This document shows, in pieces, positions 36,550 to 45,811 of a stretch of 64,000 bases of DNA. The translations under genes were made by a program, and so were the position numbers. Under the pieces are notes generated by a model. The model had not been told where the DNA came from, ran no database searches, and worked only from the letters and a program-made list of their open reading frames with translations. This DNA is from Cesiribacteraceae bacterium YIM B00369 (GTDB lineage: Bacteria; Bacteroidota; Bacteroidia; Cytophagales; Cyclobacteriaceae), in assembly GCA_017948555.1 (NCBI GenBank), contig JAFMYY010000012.1, positions 113,794 through 177,793 of the forward strand, read 5' to 3'. Each line of letters begins with the position of its first letter. Positions within the stretch are counted from its first letter, which is position 1.

Positions 36550-37116
36550 ATGAAAAAGAAAGACAGAGGAGGTGCAGAAGTAAACTCCAGTTCAATGGCT
36601 GACATTGCGTTTCTTCTGCTGGTTTTTTTTCTGGTTACTACTACCATTCCTAATGAGAATGGCTTAATGATTCAGCTGCCACCAAAGCAGCCTGAAGATA
36701 CCCCACCTGTTGAACAGGCAGAACAAAATGTTTTTAAGGTAAGGATTAACTCCGCGGACAAACTTCTTGTTGAAGATGAGCCATTGGAGGATATTTCGAA
36801 GCTTAAAGAAATGGCTATTGAGCATATTACCAACCCGACAGGGAGTAAAGAATTTGCAGATAGCCCCGGAAAGGCAATTGTATCGCTGAAAAATGACCGT
36901 GGTACAAGCTATGAAACATTTATTACTGTTCTGGACCAGTTGCAGGGAGCTTATTATGAAATATGGGGAAGGTCGGTAGGCTTAACAGCTGATGAATACC
37001 GGAACCTGGACAGGAAGAACCCGGATGAGCTTGAATTGTACGAGCTGGCAAAAACCAGGACAGGCTTAAAAGGGATGTCTATTTCAATTGCACAACCAAC
37101 ATCAACGGGAGGATAA
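36550..37116 (+). CDS. ExbD/TolR family protein (first copy)
   Basis: 188 residues. One N-terminal helix carries the proton-relay Asp in SSMADIAFLLLVFFLV, followed by a long periplasmic domain with ILDQLQGAYYEIWGR-like family segments (here VLDQLQGAYYE). It is larger than the second copy because of an inserted stretch (about 90-115). It starts 7 nt after the previous stop. Confidence 0.88.
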   Translation: MKKKDRGGAEVNSSSMADIAFLLLVFFLVTTTIPNENGLMIQLPPKQPEDTPPVEQAEQNVFKVRINSADKLLVEDEPLEDISKLKEMAIEHITNPTGSKEFADSPGKAIVSLKNDRGTSYETFITVLDQLQGAYYEIWGRSVGLTADEYRNLDRKNPDELELYELAKTRTGLKGMSISIAQPTSTGG

Positions 37117-37118
37117 TA

Positions 37119-37604
37119 ATGGCAAAATTTGGAAAAAAAACGAAAGCAAGTCAGGAAATTCCAACCTCAGCACTGCCTGACATTATCTTTATGCTACTCT
37201 TTTTCTTCATGGTAACCACAGTAATGAGGGAAGCAGAAGTTAAAGTGGAGCAAAAGATACCTAAGGCAGAACAGATTAAAAAGCTTGAAAAGAAAACCCT
37301 GGTAAGCTATATATACATTGGAAGGCCTACAGTTGGTGGTTTTGGTTCAGAGCCACGTATACAGGTAAACGATGTGTTTGTTTATCCTAATGACATCGTT
37401 CAGTTTGTGGAAGAAGAGCGCTCTAAGCTTAAAGAAGAGGAAAAGGATCAGTTAACCATTTCCCTGAAGGTTGATAAGAATGCCAGGATGGGAATTGTAA
37501 CTGATGTTCAGGAAGAGCTTAAAGAAGCAAATGCGTTGAAAGTAATGTATTCAGCTCCTAAAGGACAAAATACAGCAAACGCAGCATCCATTATTGGACA
37601 ATAA
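37119..37604 (+). CDS. ExbD/TolR family protein (second copy)
   Basis: 161 residues with the single helix and conserved Asp in SALPDIIFMLLFFFMV. The periplasmic domain ends in KEANALKVMYSAPK. Paired ExbD genes of different size are the Bacteroidota norm; they may form a heterodimer in the ExbB pore. It is 2 nt after the first ExbD gene and is followed by a terminator. Confidence 0.88.
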   Translation: MAKFGKKTKASQEIPTSALPDIIFMLLFFFMVTTVMREAEVKVEQKIPKAEQIKKLEKKTLVSYIYIGRPTVGGFGSEPRIQVNDVFVYPNDIVQFVEEERSKLKEEEKDQLTISLKVDKNARMGIVTDVQEELKEANALKVMYSAPKGQNTANAASIIGQ

Positions 37605-37650
37605 AAAATAATACTTTAGGTTAAACCGGTTAAAAGTACTTTAATTGAAG

Positions 37651-37679
37651 AGCCACCCTTTTTTAGGGTGGCTTTTTTG
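37651..37679 (+). terminator. Terminator of the exbB-exbD operon
   Basis: AGCCACCCT / AGGGTGGCT around TTTTTT, followed by TTTTTTG. A clean intrinsic terminator 46 nt after the last ExbD stop. Confidence 0.92.
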
Positions 37680-37757
37680 TTCCTTGCTGTTGGATATTTC
37701 ACTTTTTGTCTTTTCTATGAAATTAAGGTAGTAAATTTTACCTCTGCCTGATAAATT

Positions 37758-39032
37758 TTACAGAGCCATGTACTGGAAGAGGTCCTGAGAGTCGTTTAGG
37801 TATTGGTAACCTATATTTTTCTTATCCATTCTTTCCAGAATTCCGGCCAGATCTTCCTGCCGCTGCAGTTCGAGTCCTACCACTGCAGGACCTTTTTCGC
37901 GGTTGTTCTTTTTGCGGTATTCAAAGTGTACAATATCATCGTTGGGTCCTAATACGTCGTTCAGGAATTCACGTAAAGCTCCGGAACGCTGAGGAAAACG
38001 GACAATGAAGTAATGCTTCAGCCCTTCATAAAGGAGGGAGCGTTCTCTGATTTCTTCGGTACGGGTAATATCATTATTGCTGCCGCTCACTATACAGACC
38101 ACATTCTTTTCTTTTATCTGCTCCTTATAAAAGTCCAGAACAGCAATACTAAGCGCCCCGGCAGGTTCAACTACAATAGCATCTTCATTGTATAATTTAA
38201 GAATAGTGCTGCAAACTTTACCTTCGGGCACTCCAGCAACATCATCAAGTAAGGCTTTGCATACCCCGAAGGTTAGCGCCCCCACCTGTTTTACGGCGGC
38301 ACCATCAACAAATTTATCTATGCTGTTTAAAGTAACTACAGCCCCCTTTTCCAATGATGCTTTCATGGATGGTGCTCCCGTTGGTTCCACACCTATAATT
38401 TTGGTAGCGGGACTGATATTCCTGAAAACAGTAGCCAGTCCGGCAGCCAGTCCGCCACCTCCTACAGGAAGAAAAACATAGTCAATGGGCTGCACAGCAT
38501 CTTCCAGTACCTCCAGGCCAACGGTTCCCTGGCCTTCTATCACTTTAATGTCATCAAAGGGATGAATAAAGGCCAGACCATGTGCATTACAGTATGTCAT
38601 AGCTTCCTGGTAAGCATCGTCGAAGGTATCGCCTGAAAGAACCACCTCCACATTATTTTTGCCAAACATTTTTACCTGCTTTACCTTCTGGCTTGGCGTG
38701 GGATAGGGCATAAAAATCACCCCTTTAATATTAAGCTGGTAGCAGGAATATGCAACGCCCTGTGCATGATTTCCGGCACTTGCGCATACTATGCCTTTGG
38801 CCCGCTGCTCTTCTGAAAGAGAACTTATTTTATGGTAAGCACCTCTTATTTTATAAGAACGTACCACCTGAAGGTCTTCTCTTTTAAGCATTATGTTTGC
38901 CCCGTATGTTTCAGACAGGTTCAGGTTTTGCATAAGAGGGGTATGGGCAGCAATGCCTTTTAATTTCTCCTGTGCTTCTTTTATTCCTTCCAGAGTAGGG
39001 AGCATAGTTATTGGGTTTGTACTGTCTGCCAT
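37758..39032 (-). CDS. ilvA: Threonine dehydratase (biosynthetic)
   Basis: 424 residues from the ATG at 39032. The PLP lysine is in VVRSYKIRGAYHKI, the phosphate-binding loop is PVGGGGLAAGL, and a single C-terminal ACT-like domain (about 340-424, with FVRFPQRSGALREFLNDVLG) can bind isoleucine for feedback control. It deaminates threonine to 2-oxobutanoate, the entry to isoleucine. It is last in the leu/ilv gene run but has a strong hairpin before it (39078-39125). Confidence 0.93.
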   Translation of the reverse strand: MADSTNPITMLPTLEGIKEAQEKLKGIAAHTPLMQNLNLSETYGANIMLKREDLQVVRSYKIRGAYHKISSLSEEQRAKGIVCASAGNHAQGVAYSCYQLNIKGVIFMPYPTPSQKVKQVKMFGKNNVEVVLSGDTFDDAYQEAMTYCNAHGLAFIHPFDDIKVIEGQGTVGLEVLEDAVQPIDYVFLPVGGGGLAAGLATVFRNISPATKIIGVEPTGAPSMKASLEKGAVVTLNSIDKFVDGAAVKQVGALTFGVCKALLDDVAGVPEGKVCSTILKLYNEDAIVVEPAGALSIAVLDFYKEQIKEKNVVCIVSGSNNDITRTEEIRERSLLYEGLKHYFIVRFPQRSGALREFLNDVLGPNDDIVHFEYRKKNNREKGPAVVGLELQRQEDLAGILERMDKKNIGYQYLNDSQDLFQYMAL

Positions 39033-39077
39033 ATCATGCACAACAGAGGTTGTATTAAATTGGTTTAATCAAAAAAT

Positions 39078-39125
39078 AAATGCTATACCTGGTGCCTCTT
39101 TAGGGAAGCGAAAGGTATAGCATTT
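39078..39125 (-). terminator. Hairpin between the ilvC relic and ilvA (terminator or attenuator)
   Basis: AAATGCTATACCT (39078-39090) and AGGTATAGCATTT (39113-39125) pair perfectly. On the minus strand the stem is followed by ATTTTTTG, and ilvA begins 46 nt further on. It would stop transcripts coming from ilvN unless relieved. The short ORF in the relic just before it ends in Ile-Ala-Val-Val-Leu. Confidence 0.75.
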
Positions 39126-39175
39126 AATCTTAAGCTAAGCTTAATGCTCAGATATTTGTTTTCAGTTGTTCGTTA

Positions 39176-39352
39176 TCAGAGTACCACGGCTATTTTATTC
39201 TCATCACAGAAACAATATTTAGCTTTCCTCTGTACAACGTTTATACTAACTGAAGCTGGTTTACTTTTTAATACTTCCCGTGCTTTAACAAGCGGATAAT
39301 CTGCTTTGGCAACCCGGTTTTTCTTCCTTGCCACCAAAATTTAATTTTCCAT
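39176..39352 (-). pseudogene. Frameshifted 5' relic of ilvC (ketol-acid reductoisomerase)
   Basis: Read on the minus strand from the ATG at 39352, restoring one lost base gives M-x-K-L-N-F-G-G, the standard IlvC start. The frame from 39334 onward reads VAKADYPLVKAREVLKSK, matching the conserved IlvC stretch (R-x-x-F-P-L-x-K-A-R-E-V-L-K). Shortly after, the match is lost and a stop falls at 39176-39178, so about 90% of the gene is missing, including the whole NADPH-binding and knotted domains. The position between ilvN and ilvA is where ilvC belongs in Bacteroidota operons. A GTG-started remnant ORF of 52 codons is still open. Confidence 0.65.
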
Positions 39353-39371
39353 TTCAGGGTATTAAAATAAA

Positions 39372-39938
39372 TCAGAAATTATTAATAGTGACTGTTTTCT
39401 TCTGGTCGCTATTGTAAGGATATACATGCTGTTGCTCCTGGTTGTGTAGTACGGCAGCCACTCTTCCGGATTTAGCAAAATCAAGTACATTGTATGATTG
39501 AAGCTGCTGGTACAATTCGAAGATATTATCTTCTGTTCCTGTTTGTTCAATCAGTACGAACTCCTCGTTGCTTACTATAATATCAGCATTTAAAGGCTCT
39601 ATGAGCTTCTGTACTTCCTTTAATTTTTCTGAACTCAGTGGTTTTATCTTGTAAAGAGCAATTTCTCTTATAACAATTTCTTCATTCAGGTAAGAAAAAA
39701 CCTTAATGACACCAATGAGCTTGTTAATCTGCCCTACCAGCTTATTAATAGCTCCGGGGAGCAGGTTAATGACCAAAGTCATCCGGATAACATCTTTTTC
39801 AGAGGTATTGGAAAGTGTAATGCTCTCCAGGTTTATACGCCTTCTGGTAAGCACATTGGTAATCTTATTGAGCATTCCAAAAGTATCCTCTGTAAATAAG
39901 ATGATCGTGTAGGTTTGTTTATTAGCCTCTGTATTCAT
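39372..39938 (-). CDS. ilvN: Acetolactate synthase small (regulatory) subunit
   Basis: 188 residues with an ACT domain at the N-terminus (TIILFTEDTFGMLNKITNVLTRRRINLESITLS) and a second ACT-like half. It binds valine or leucine for feedback and activates IlvB. It follows ilvB by 21 nt. Confidence 0.93.
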   Translation of the reverse strand: MNTEANKQTYTIILFTEDTFGMLNKITNVLTRRRINLESITLSNTSEKDVIRMTLVINLLPGAINKLVGQINKLIGVIKVFSYLNEEIVIREIALYKIKPLSSEKLKEVQKLIEPLNADIIVSNEEFVLIEQTGTEDNIFELYQQLQSYNVLDFAKSGRVAAVLHNQEQQHVYPYNSDQKKTVTINNF

Positions 39939-39959
39939 CTGTTTTGGTTTTTTCTCTTT

Positions 39960-41711
39960 CTATTCAAGTCGTATATTTTGTACCTTTTCCCCGGATGGAA
40001 TCATTGGAAATACCTTTTCCTCTTTTTCCACCTTTACCTCAAGGAAGTAGGGGCCGTCAAATTCCATTGCGGTTTGCAGGGCATCCGCGAGTTCTTCTCT
40101 GTTGCTTACCCTGTTGCTTTCTATAAAATAGCCTTTAGCAATGGCTACAAAGTCAGGGTTGGTCATTTCCACGAATGAGTACCTGTTTTCGAAGAACATT
40201 TCCTGCCACTGACGCACCATACCCAGGAAGTTATTGTTCAGTACGAGTATTTTAACAGGCAGCTTATACTGCATAATAGTTCCCAGCTCCTGAATAGTCA
40301 TCTGGAAACCGCCATCGCCTATTACTGCCACCACAGGTCTGTCGGGGCGGGCTACTGCAGCACCTATTGCGGCCGGCAGGGCAAATCCCATAGTACCTAA
40401 ACCACCGGAAGAAATCCAGCTGTCGGGGCTGTGGAATTTTGCGTAACGGGCGGCTACCATCTGGTGCTGGCCAACATCTGTTACCATTACCATATCTTTC
40501 GGCGCTATTTCAGAAAGGTGGTTGATTACCTGTCCCATTTTAATAAACTCCGAAGGGTCTCTCAGGTCGCCGTTAATTACTTTGTCACATTCCTGGTCAT
40601 AGCACTTATGGAACTCATCGCGCCATTCGGGGTGTTTGTTCTCCTTTACCAGTGGAATAAGCTTTTCAAGTGCATCCTTAGCGTCGGCATGTACAGGCAC
40701 ATCTGCTATTACGTTCTTATGGAATTCAGCAGGATCAATTTCTATGTGAATGATCTTACAGTTTTCCAGGTAGCCATCAAGATTACCGGTAACCCGGTCA
40801 TCAAAACGCATTCCTATGGCAATAATCACATCGGCCTGGTTGCAGAGGAAGTTAGGGCCATAGTTGCCGTGCATGCCCAGCATACCTGCGTAAAGAGGGT
40901 GAGCGGTAGGGAATACAGATAAGCCCAAAAGCGTACTGGCAACCGGAATGCCTGTTTTCTCCACGAATTCCATTAACTGCTCTTCTCCTTTTGCAATCTG
41001 GATTCCGTGTCCAGCAAAAATCAGGGGTTTTTTAGCATTGTCAATTAACCTGACTGCCTGTTCTATTGCCTGCTCATTAATTTCCGGCTTCGGGGAGTAA
41101 CCCGATACCTTATCATGGAATTTATAGCTGAATTCCTTTGTCAGCAGCGCCTGTTGGGCATCTTTGGCAATGTCGATAAGTACAGGACCGGGTCTGCCTG
41201 TGCGGGCAATGTAAAACGCTTTTGCCACAACAGCCGGAATTTCATCCGCATCTGTAACAAGATAGTTCCATTTTGTAACCGGTGAGGAAAGGCTCAGGAT
41301 ATCAATTTCCTGGAAAGCATCTGTTCCTAACAAGCCGCTTGTTACCTGGCCTGTAATACAAACCATAGGAATAGAATCTATAAAAGCATCTGCAATTCCT
41401 GTAATTAGGTTTGTAGCTCCCGGGCCTGATGTTGCCATACAAACACCCGGCTTGCCTGCCATACGGGCAAAGCCTTCAGCAGCGTGGGCAGCTCCCTGCT
41501 CATGGCGGACCAGGATGTGGTTAATCTGATCTCTGAACTGGTACAAAGCATCATAAACCGGCATAATGGCACCTCCGGGGTATCCGAATATAGTGTCGGC
41601 CTGTTCTGCCAGAAGTGACAGGATCAGGGCTTCCGATCCTGTTACCCGCTTTCCTGTAGCAGCAGCTACTGCTGGCTGCATCTGTTTGTCTTTATCTTTA
41701 GTGGCAAGCAT
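39960..41711 (-). CDS. ilvB: Acetolactate synthase large subunit
   Basis: 583 residues from the ATG at 41711 (a TTG slightly upstream is less likely). ThDP enzyme signatures: the catalytic Glu in LVRHEQGAAHAAEG, the FAD-domain GTDAFQEIDI, and the ThDP-Mg motif GDGGFQMTIQELGT ending with LNNNFLGMVRQWQ. It condenses pyruvate with pyruvate or 2-oxobutanoate, the first shared step to valine/leucine and isoleucine. Confidence 0.96.
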   Translation of the reverse strand: MLATKDKDKQMQPAVAAATGKRVTGSEALILSLLAEQADTIFGYPGGAIMPVYDALYQFRDQINHILVRHEQGAAHAAEGFARMAGKPGVCMATSGPGATNLITGIADAFIDSIPMVCITGQVTSGLLGTDAFQEIDILSLSSPVTKWNYLVTDADEIPAVVAKAFYIARTGRPGPVLIDIAKDAQQALLTKEFSYKFHDKVSGYSPKPEINEQAIEQAVRLIDNAKKPLIFAGHGIQIAKGEEQLMEFVEKTGIPVASTLLGLSVFPTAHPLYAGMLGMHGNYGPNFLCNQADVIIAIGMRFDDRVTGNLDGYLENCKIIHIEIDPAEFHKNVIADVPVHADAKDALEKLIPLVKENKHPEWRDEFHKCYDQECDKVINGDLRDPSEFIKMGQVINHLSEIAPKDMVMVTDVGQHQMVAARYAKFHSPDSWISSGGLGTMGFALPAAIGAAVARPDRPVVAVIGDGGFQMTIQELGTIMQYKLPVKILVLNNNFLGMVRQWQEMFFENRYSFVEMTNPDFVAIAKGYFIESNRVSNREELADALQTAMEFDGPYFLEVKVEKEEKVFPMIPSGEKVQNIRLE

Positions 41712-41741
41712 ATAAATCAAATTTAAATCAGAATTCTACTT

Positions 41742-43436
41742 TTACTGCATTTTTTGTTCGTCCGTAACACAACCTTCCGATGCAGAAGAAACACTGTTCA
41801 TGTACTTGTATAAAATGCCTTTGGTAACCCTTGGCGCTGGCTTTGTCCATTCTGCTCTTCTCTTCTGCAACTCTTCTGCCGGAATGTTCACCTCAATTCG
41901 GTTGTTTACTGAATCAATAATAACCGGGTCTCCGTCCTTCAGCAGACCAATTGTACCACCTTCGTAAGCTTCAGGGGTAATGTGTCCTACCACGAATCCG
42001 TGGGTTCCGCCTGAAAAGCGGCCGTCGGTGATGAGGGCCACACTTTTCCCCAGGTTAGCGCCCATAATAAGTGACGTTGGCTTTAACATTTCCCGCATAC
42101 CAGGTCCGCCTTTAGGGCCTTCGTAGCGGATAACAATTACTTCGCCCGGGTTTATTTTTCTTTGCTGGATGGCCTCATTTGCCAAATCTTCAGAATCAAA
42201 AACCCTTGCAGGCCCCTCAAAGCTTTCGCCTTCCTTACCGGATATTTTTGCAACAGAACCCTGTTCTGCAAGGTTCCCGTAAAGGATCTGAAGGTGCCCG
42301 GTGCTTTTTAGTGCTTTGCTGACAGGCAGGATAATGTCCTGATCTTCAGGAAGGCCGGGGATGTCTTTAACATTTTCGGCCACCGTTTTTCCTGTAGCAG
42401 TAATACAATCGCCGTGCAGGAAGCCTTCTTCATAAAGGAACCTGATAATTGCAGGGGTACCTCCGATATGGTGGATATCCTCCATGAGGTATTTTCCACT
42501 TGGCTTCATATCGGCCAGAAGAGGAGTTTTGTCGCTGATTCTCTGGAAGTCATTCAGTCCAAATTTTACACCTGCAGCCTTAGCAAGGGCAATTATGTGC
42601 ATTACGGCATTTGTAGAACCACCCATAGCGATAATCATGGTTACTGCATTTTCAAATGCCTTGAAGGTCATAATATCACTTGGCTTGATGCCTTTAAGCA
42701 CCAGGTTGCGGATGGCAGGACCTACTTCCAGGCATTCTTCCATTTTTGCCGGGCTGTTGGCAGGGTTGGATGAGGAGTGAGGAAGGCTCATTCCCATGGT
42801 TTCAATGGCCATGGCCATTGTATTGGCTGTATACATACCGCCACAGGCTCCTGCACCCGGGCAGGCATTCTGGATTACACCTTTATAATCTTCTTCCGAT
42901 ATTTCCCCGGCAATTTTTTTACCTAAGGCCTCAAAGGCAGAAACAATATTAAGTTTTTCGTTTTTATAGCGGCCCGATGCAATAGTGCCACCATATACCA
43001 TAAGGCTTGGGCGGTTAAGGCGGGCTAAGCCCATTACAGAGCCCGGCATATTCTTATCGCAGCCGGTTACAGCCACCACACCATCGTACCACTGGGCGCT
43101 TACTACGGTTTCAATAGAGTCGGCAATAATATCGCGGGAAGGAAGCGAGAAACGCATGCCGCTGGTTCCCATAGACATCCCGTCACTTACTCCTATAGTA
43201 TGAAATATTAGGCCTAAGAGATCGTTTTGTTCCTGAACTCCCTTTTTTACCAGGGCGGCAAGGCTGTTCAGGTGCATATTACAGGTGTTTCCTTCATAAC
43301 CGGTGCTCACAATACCGATCTGACCTTTTTTCATGTCGTCTTCAGTAAGGCCTACTCCATAAAGCATGGCTTGTGCTGCTGGTAATGAATCGTTTTGGGT
43401 AAGTTCCCCGCTGTATTTATTTATTTTCTCGCTCAT
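41742..43436 (-). CDS. ilvD: Dihydroxy-acid dehydratase
   Basis: 564 residues. The Fe-S ligand Cys residues are in [20 protein letters not shown] and [19 protein letters not shown], and the C-terminal half has [21 protein letters not shown]. It makes the 2-oxo acid precursors of valine and isoleucine. It is downstream of ilvE by 22 nt, and its substrate should come from IlvC, whose gene is broken here. Confidence 0.96.
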   Translation of the reverse strand: MSEKINKYSGELTQNDSLPAAQAMLYGVGLTEDDMKKGQIGIVSTGYEGNTCNMHLNSLAALVKKGVQEQNDLLGLIFHTIGVSDGMSMGTSGMRFSLPSRDIIADSIETVVSAQWYDGVVAVTGCDKNMPGSVMGLARLNRPSLMVYGGTIASGRYKNEKLNIVSAFEALGKKIAGEISEEDYKGVIQNACPGAGACGGMYTANTMAMAIETMGMSLPHSSSNPANSPAKMEECLEVGPAIRNLVLKGIKPSDIMTFKAFENAVTMIIAMGGSTNAVMHIIALAKAAGVKFGLNDFQRISDKTPLLADMKPSGKYLMEDIHHIGGTPAIIRFLYEEGFLHGDCITATGKTVAENVKDIPGLPEDQDIILPVSKALKSTGHLQILYGNLAEQGSVAKISGKEGESFEGPARVFDSEDLANEAIQQRKINPGEVIVIRYEGPKGGPGMREMLKPTSLIMGANLGKSVALITDGRFSGGTHGFVVGHITPEAYEGGTIGLLKDGDPVIIDSVNNRIEVNIPAEELQKRRAEWTKPAPRVTKGILYKYMNSVSSASEGCVTDEQKMQ

Positions 43437-43458
43437 ACGTATATGAATTTTTGATCTT

Positions 43459-44340
43459 TTAAACAGTAATTTCTGAGGTGCGTACTAATTGGCTGTAAAG
43501 CTTGCTTAAGGTTGCGCCCAGGCTTGTATTATAGTCTTTCTTAAACTTTTGGTCATCAATCGAATTAATGCCTACAATTTCAGCAGCGGTGCCGGTAAAA
43601 AAGGCGGCATCGGCTTCTTTAAGCTCTGCAGGAGTAAAATACTTTTCCTCTACAGTTATGCCGGCATTCCGGGCAAGGTCAATTACCGTTTGCCGTGTAA
43701 TTCCCGGCAAGATATTGCCTTTTGGCGGGGTATACAATTTTTTGTCCTTTTCCATGAATATATTTGCCCCCGGACCTTCGGCTATAAAGCCTTTGCCATC
43801 CAGTAAAAGTGCTTCGCTGAAGCCCCTTGCTTTGGCCTCGTGCTGCGCAAGGAGGGAGTTAATATAATGTCCGGTAACCTTCGCGTCCACAAAGCAGCTT
43901 TTCGGGTCGGGTCTCCGGAAAGGAGAAATTGTTACTCTCAGCAGTTCTTTGCCCAGCAATGGTTTCCACTCCCAGGCGGCAATCATTACATGGGTTTCTT
44001 TGGTGGGAGCAAGGGCCATATCGTTACCCAGATATACCAGGGGACGAATATACGCATTCGTAAGTTTATTGTGCTCTAATAAGCGGTAGGTTATCCGGGT
44101 TAATTCTTCGACCGGATAATTGACGACGATATGCATTTTTTCTGCTGAATATAAAAGACGCTCATAATGCTCCCGGGCTTTAAAGATGCTGGTCTCGCCG
44201 CCGGGCAGTTCATAAGAGCGTATGCCTTCAAACACACCTATGCCATAGTGCAAAGACTGGCTGTAAAGGCTTACCTGCGCTTCACTGGCTTTTATCCAGT
44301 CGCCGTTCAGAAAGATTTTTGTGTTGTCGTTAAAATACAT
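43459..44340 (-). CDS. ilvE: Branched-chain amino acid aminotransferase
   Basis: 293 residues, the short bacterial fold-IV type, with [20 protein letters not shown], a PLP-lysine segment around [21 protein letters not shown], and [18 protein letters not shown]. It transfers the amino group between glutamate and the 2-oxo acids of Leu, Ile and Val. It is first in the unit controlled by the leader peptide and attenuator directly upstream (44371-44491). Confidence 0.93.
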   Translation of the reverse strand: MYFNDNTKIFLNGDWIKASEAQVSLYSQSLHYGIGVFEGIRSYELPGGETSIFKAREHYERLLYSAEKMHIVVNYPVEELTRITYRLLEHNKLTNAYIRPLVYLGNDMALAPTKETHVMIAAWEWKPLLGKELLRVTISPFRRPDPKSCFVDAKVTGHYINSLLAQHEAKARGFSEALLLDGKGFIAEGPGANIFMEKDKKLYTPPKGNILPGITRQTVIDLARNAGITVEEKYFTPAELKEADAAFFTGTAAEIVGINSIDDQKFKKDYNTSLGATLSKLYSQLVRTSEITV

Positions 44341-44370
44341 ACCACCGTTTTTTAAAATTAATACAATGCA

Positions 44371-44405
44371 GAAAAGGCCTTTCTGTGGTTGAGAAAGGCC
44401 TTTTC
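44371..44405 (-). terminator. Attenuator terminator before ilvE
   Basis: GAAAAGGCCTTTCT and AGAAAGGCCTTTTC form a 14-bp stem (plus-strand 44371-44405) about 30 nt upstream of the ilvE ATG. On the minus strand AGGAAGGT (44422-44429), right after the leader stop, can pair with GCCTTTCT of the stem, giving a competing antiterminator. Confidence 0.75.
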
Positions 44406-44431
44406 AATACATAATAGTATCACCTTCCTCA

Positions 44432-44491
44432 TTACATGCTAATGACGATGTTAAGGATGACAGAGACCACTATGTTTATATTCTGATTCAC
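44432..44491 (-). CDS. Ile/Val-rich leader peptide of the ilv operon
   Basis: A 19-codon ORF starting with GTG at 44491, encoding MNQNINIVVSVILNIVISM. Ten of its residues are Ile, Val or Leu, nine of them in the twelve residues from Ile7 to Ile18, in front of a terminator hairpin and ilvE. This is the classic layout of ribosome-mediated attenuation: stalling at Ile or Val codons would leave the antiterminator segment free. The start codon is the weakest point, since no ATG is in frame upstream. Confidence 0.7.
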   Translation of the reverse strand: MNQNINIVVSVILNIVISM

Positions 44492-44564
44492 GTAATTTGA
44501 ATTATTAATAATTGGTAAATACTGATTTTCAGTTTCTGATATCTAAGTTATCAATTCTTTTCTT

Positions 44565-45665
44565 TTAAATAATTGTAAGCGGATTAAAATCCACCATATT
44601 ATCATTATTCATTATCTCCACCACTATATTTCCAAAGTCTTCTGTAGAGCTTGGCGTGCCGTGGTTAATGTCTTCGGTTCCGTATCCTTCTGTAAGGGCC
44701 TGTTCCACTGCTTTCCTTACTGCTATGGCCTCATTTTTTGCGTTAAAGGCCAATTCCAGCAGGAGTGCTGCTGAAAGTATGGCTCCAATTGGGTTAGCCT
44801 TGTTTTTTCCGGCCACACGGGTAAAAGCTCCGTGTATTGGTTCAAACAGCTTGTATTTTTCACCAACTGAGGCCGACGGCAGCATGCCGAGTGAGCCCGA
44901 TAATACTGAGGCTTCGTCTGTAAGAATATCTCCAAACAAATTCTCTGTAAGAATAATGTCAAAGTAAGCAGGTTGCTGAATCAGTTTCATGGCTGCACTA
45001 TCAATGAACATAAAGTCAAGCATTACATCCGGATAATTTTCAGCTACCTCTTTTACTGTTTCCCTCCAGAGCCGGGAGGTTGCCATTACATTTGCTTTGT
45101 CCACCAGGGTAACTTTTTTCTTACGGCCCTGTGCTGCTTCAAAAGCAAGTTTGCTTATGCGCTCAATTTCTTCTTTTGAATATGTGCAGGTATCAAAAGC
45201 AGTATTTCCATCTTCCGACCTGCCGCTGGGGCGGCCAAAATAAATGCCTCCGGTAAGCTCCCTGAAAACAACCAGATCTATATTCTGAAGCCGGTCATTC
45301 TTAAGAGGAGACATATGCTCCAGTCCTTTGTAATTAGTTACCGGCCTCAGGTTTGCAAACAAACCAAGTTTCGACCGCATGGCAAGCAATCCCTGCTCCG
45401 GCCTTATTTTGGCCTTAGGATCGTTGTCGTATTTAGGATCTCCAATAGCGCCAAATAAAATAGCATCGGAGGACATGCAAAGCTGCTCTGTTTCTTTTGG
45501 AAAGGGGTTACCCGTCTGCCCAATGGCTGAAGCACCTATCAGACCTGTATTGAAATTGAATTTATGATCGAAGATGGCCCCGATTGCATTCAGTACTTTT
45601 ACCGCCTGTCTGGTTACTTCAGGTCCTACACCGTCGCCGGGTAGTAAAGCAATATTCTTCTCCAT
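44565..45665 (-). CDS. leuB: 3-isopropylmalate dehydrogenase
   Basis: 366 residues with LLPGDGVGPEVTRQAV at the N-terminus, LGLFANLRPV, FRELTGGIYFGRPSG, and the metal/NAD segment LFEPIHGAFTRVAGKNKANPIGAILSAALLLE. It oxidises 3-isopropylmalate to 2-ketoisocaproate precursor. The 224-nt gap to ilvE holds the attenuator, so leuAB and ilvEDBN may be partly separate units. Confidence 0.96.
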   Translation of the reverse strand: MEKNIALLPGDGVGPEVTRQAVKVLNAIGAIFDHKFNFNTGLIGASAIGQTGNPFPKETEQLCMSSDAILFGAIGDPKYDNDPKAKIRPEQGLLAMRSKLGLFANLRPVTNYKGLEHMSPLKNDRLQNIDLVVFRELTGGIYFGRPSGRSEDGNTAFDTCTYSKEEIERISKLAFEAAQGRKKKVTLVDKANVMATSRLWRETVKEVAENYPDVMLDFMFIDSAAMKLIQQPAYFDIILTENLFGDILTDEASVLSGSLGMLPSASVGEKYKLFEPIHGAFTRVAGKNKANPIGAILSAALLLELAFNAKNEAIAVRKAVEQALTEGYGTEDINHGTPSSTEDFGNIVVEIMNNDNMVDFNPLTII

Positions 45666-45811
45666 ATCCTTTTAAAATTAGTACAAAGTATACAGTATTA
45701 AGTATAAAGACCAAAGGGTTGTTTGTAAAACTGTGTTCTTAGTTTCTGATTAGCCCGTGCTAATTATTTAGCCCTTCAACTTAAACCTCAATACTAACTA
45801 CTCAATACTAA

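Noticed and set aside
36550..37604. Possible frameshift between the two ExbD genes
   Set aside because: Each has its own start helix with the key Asp; two ExbD genes are normal in Bacteroidota.
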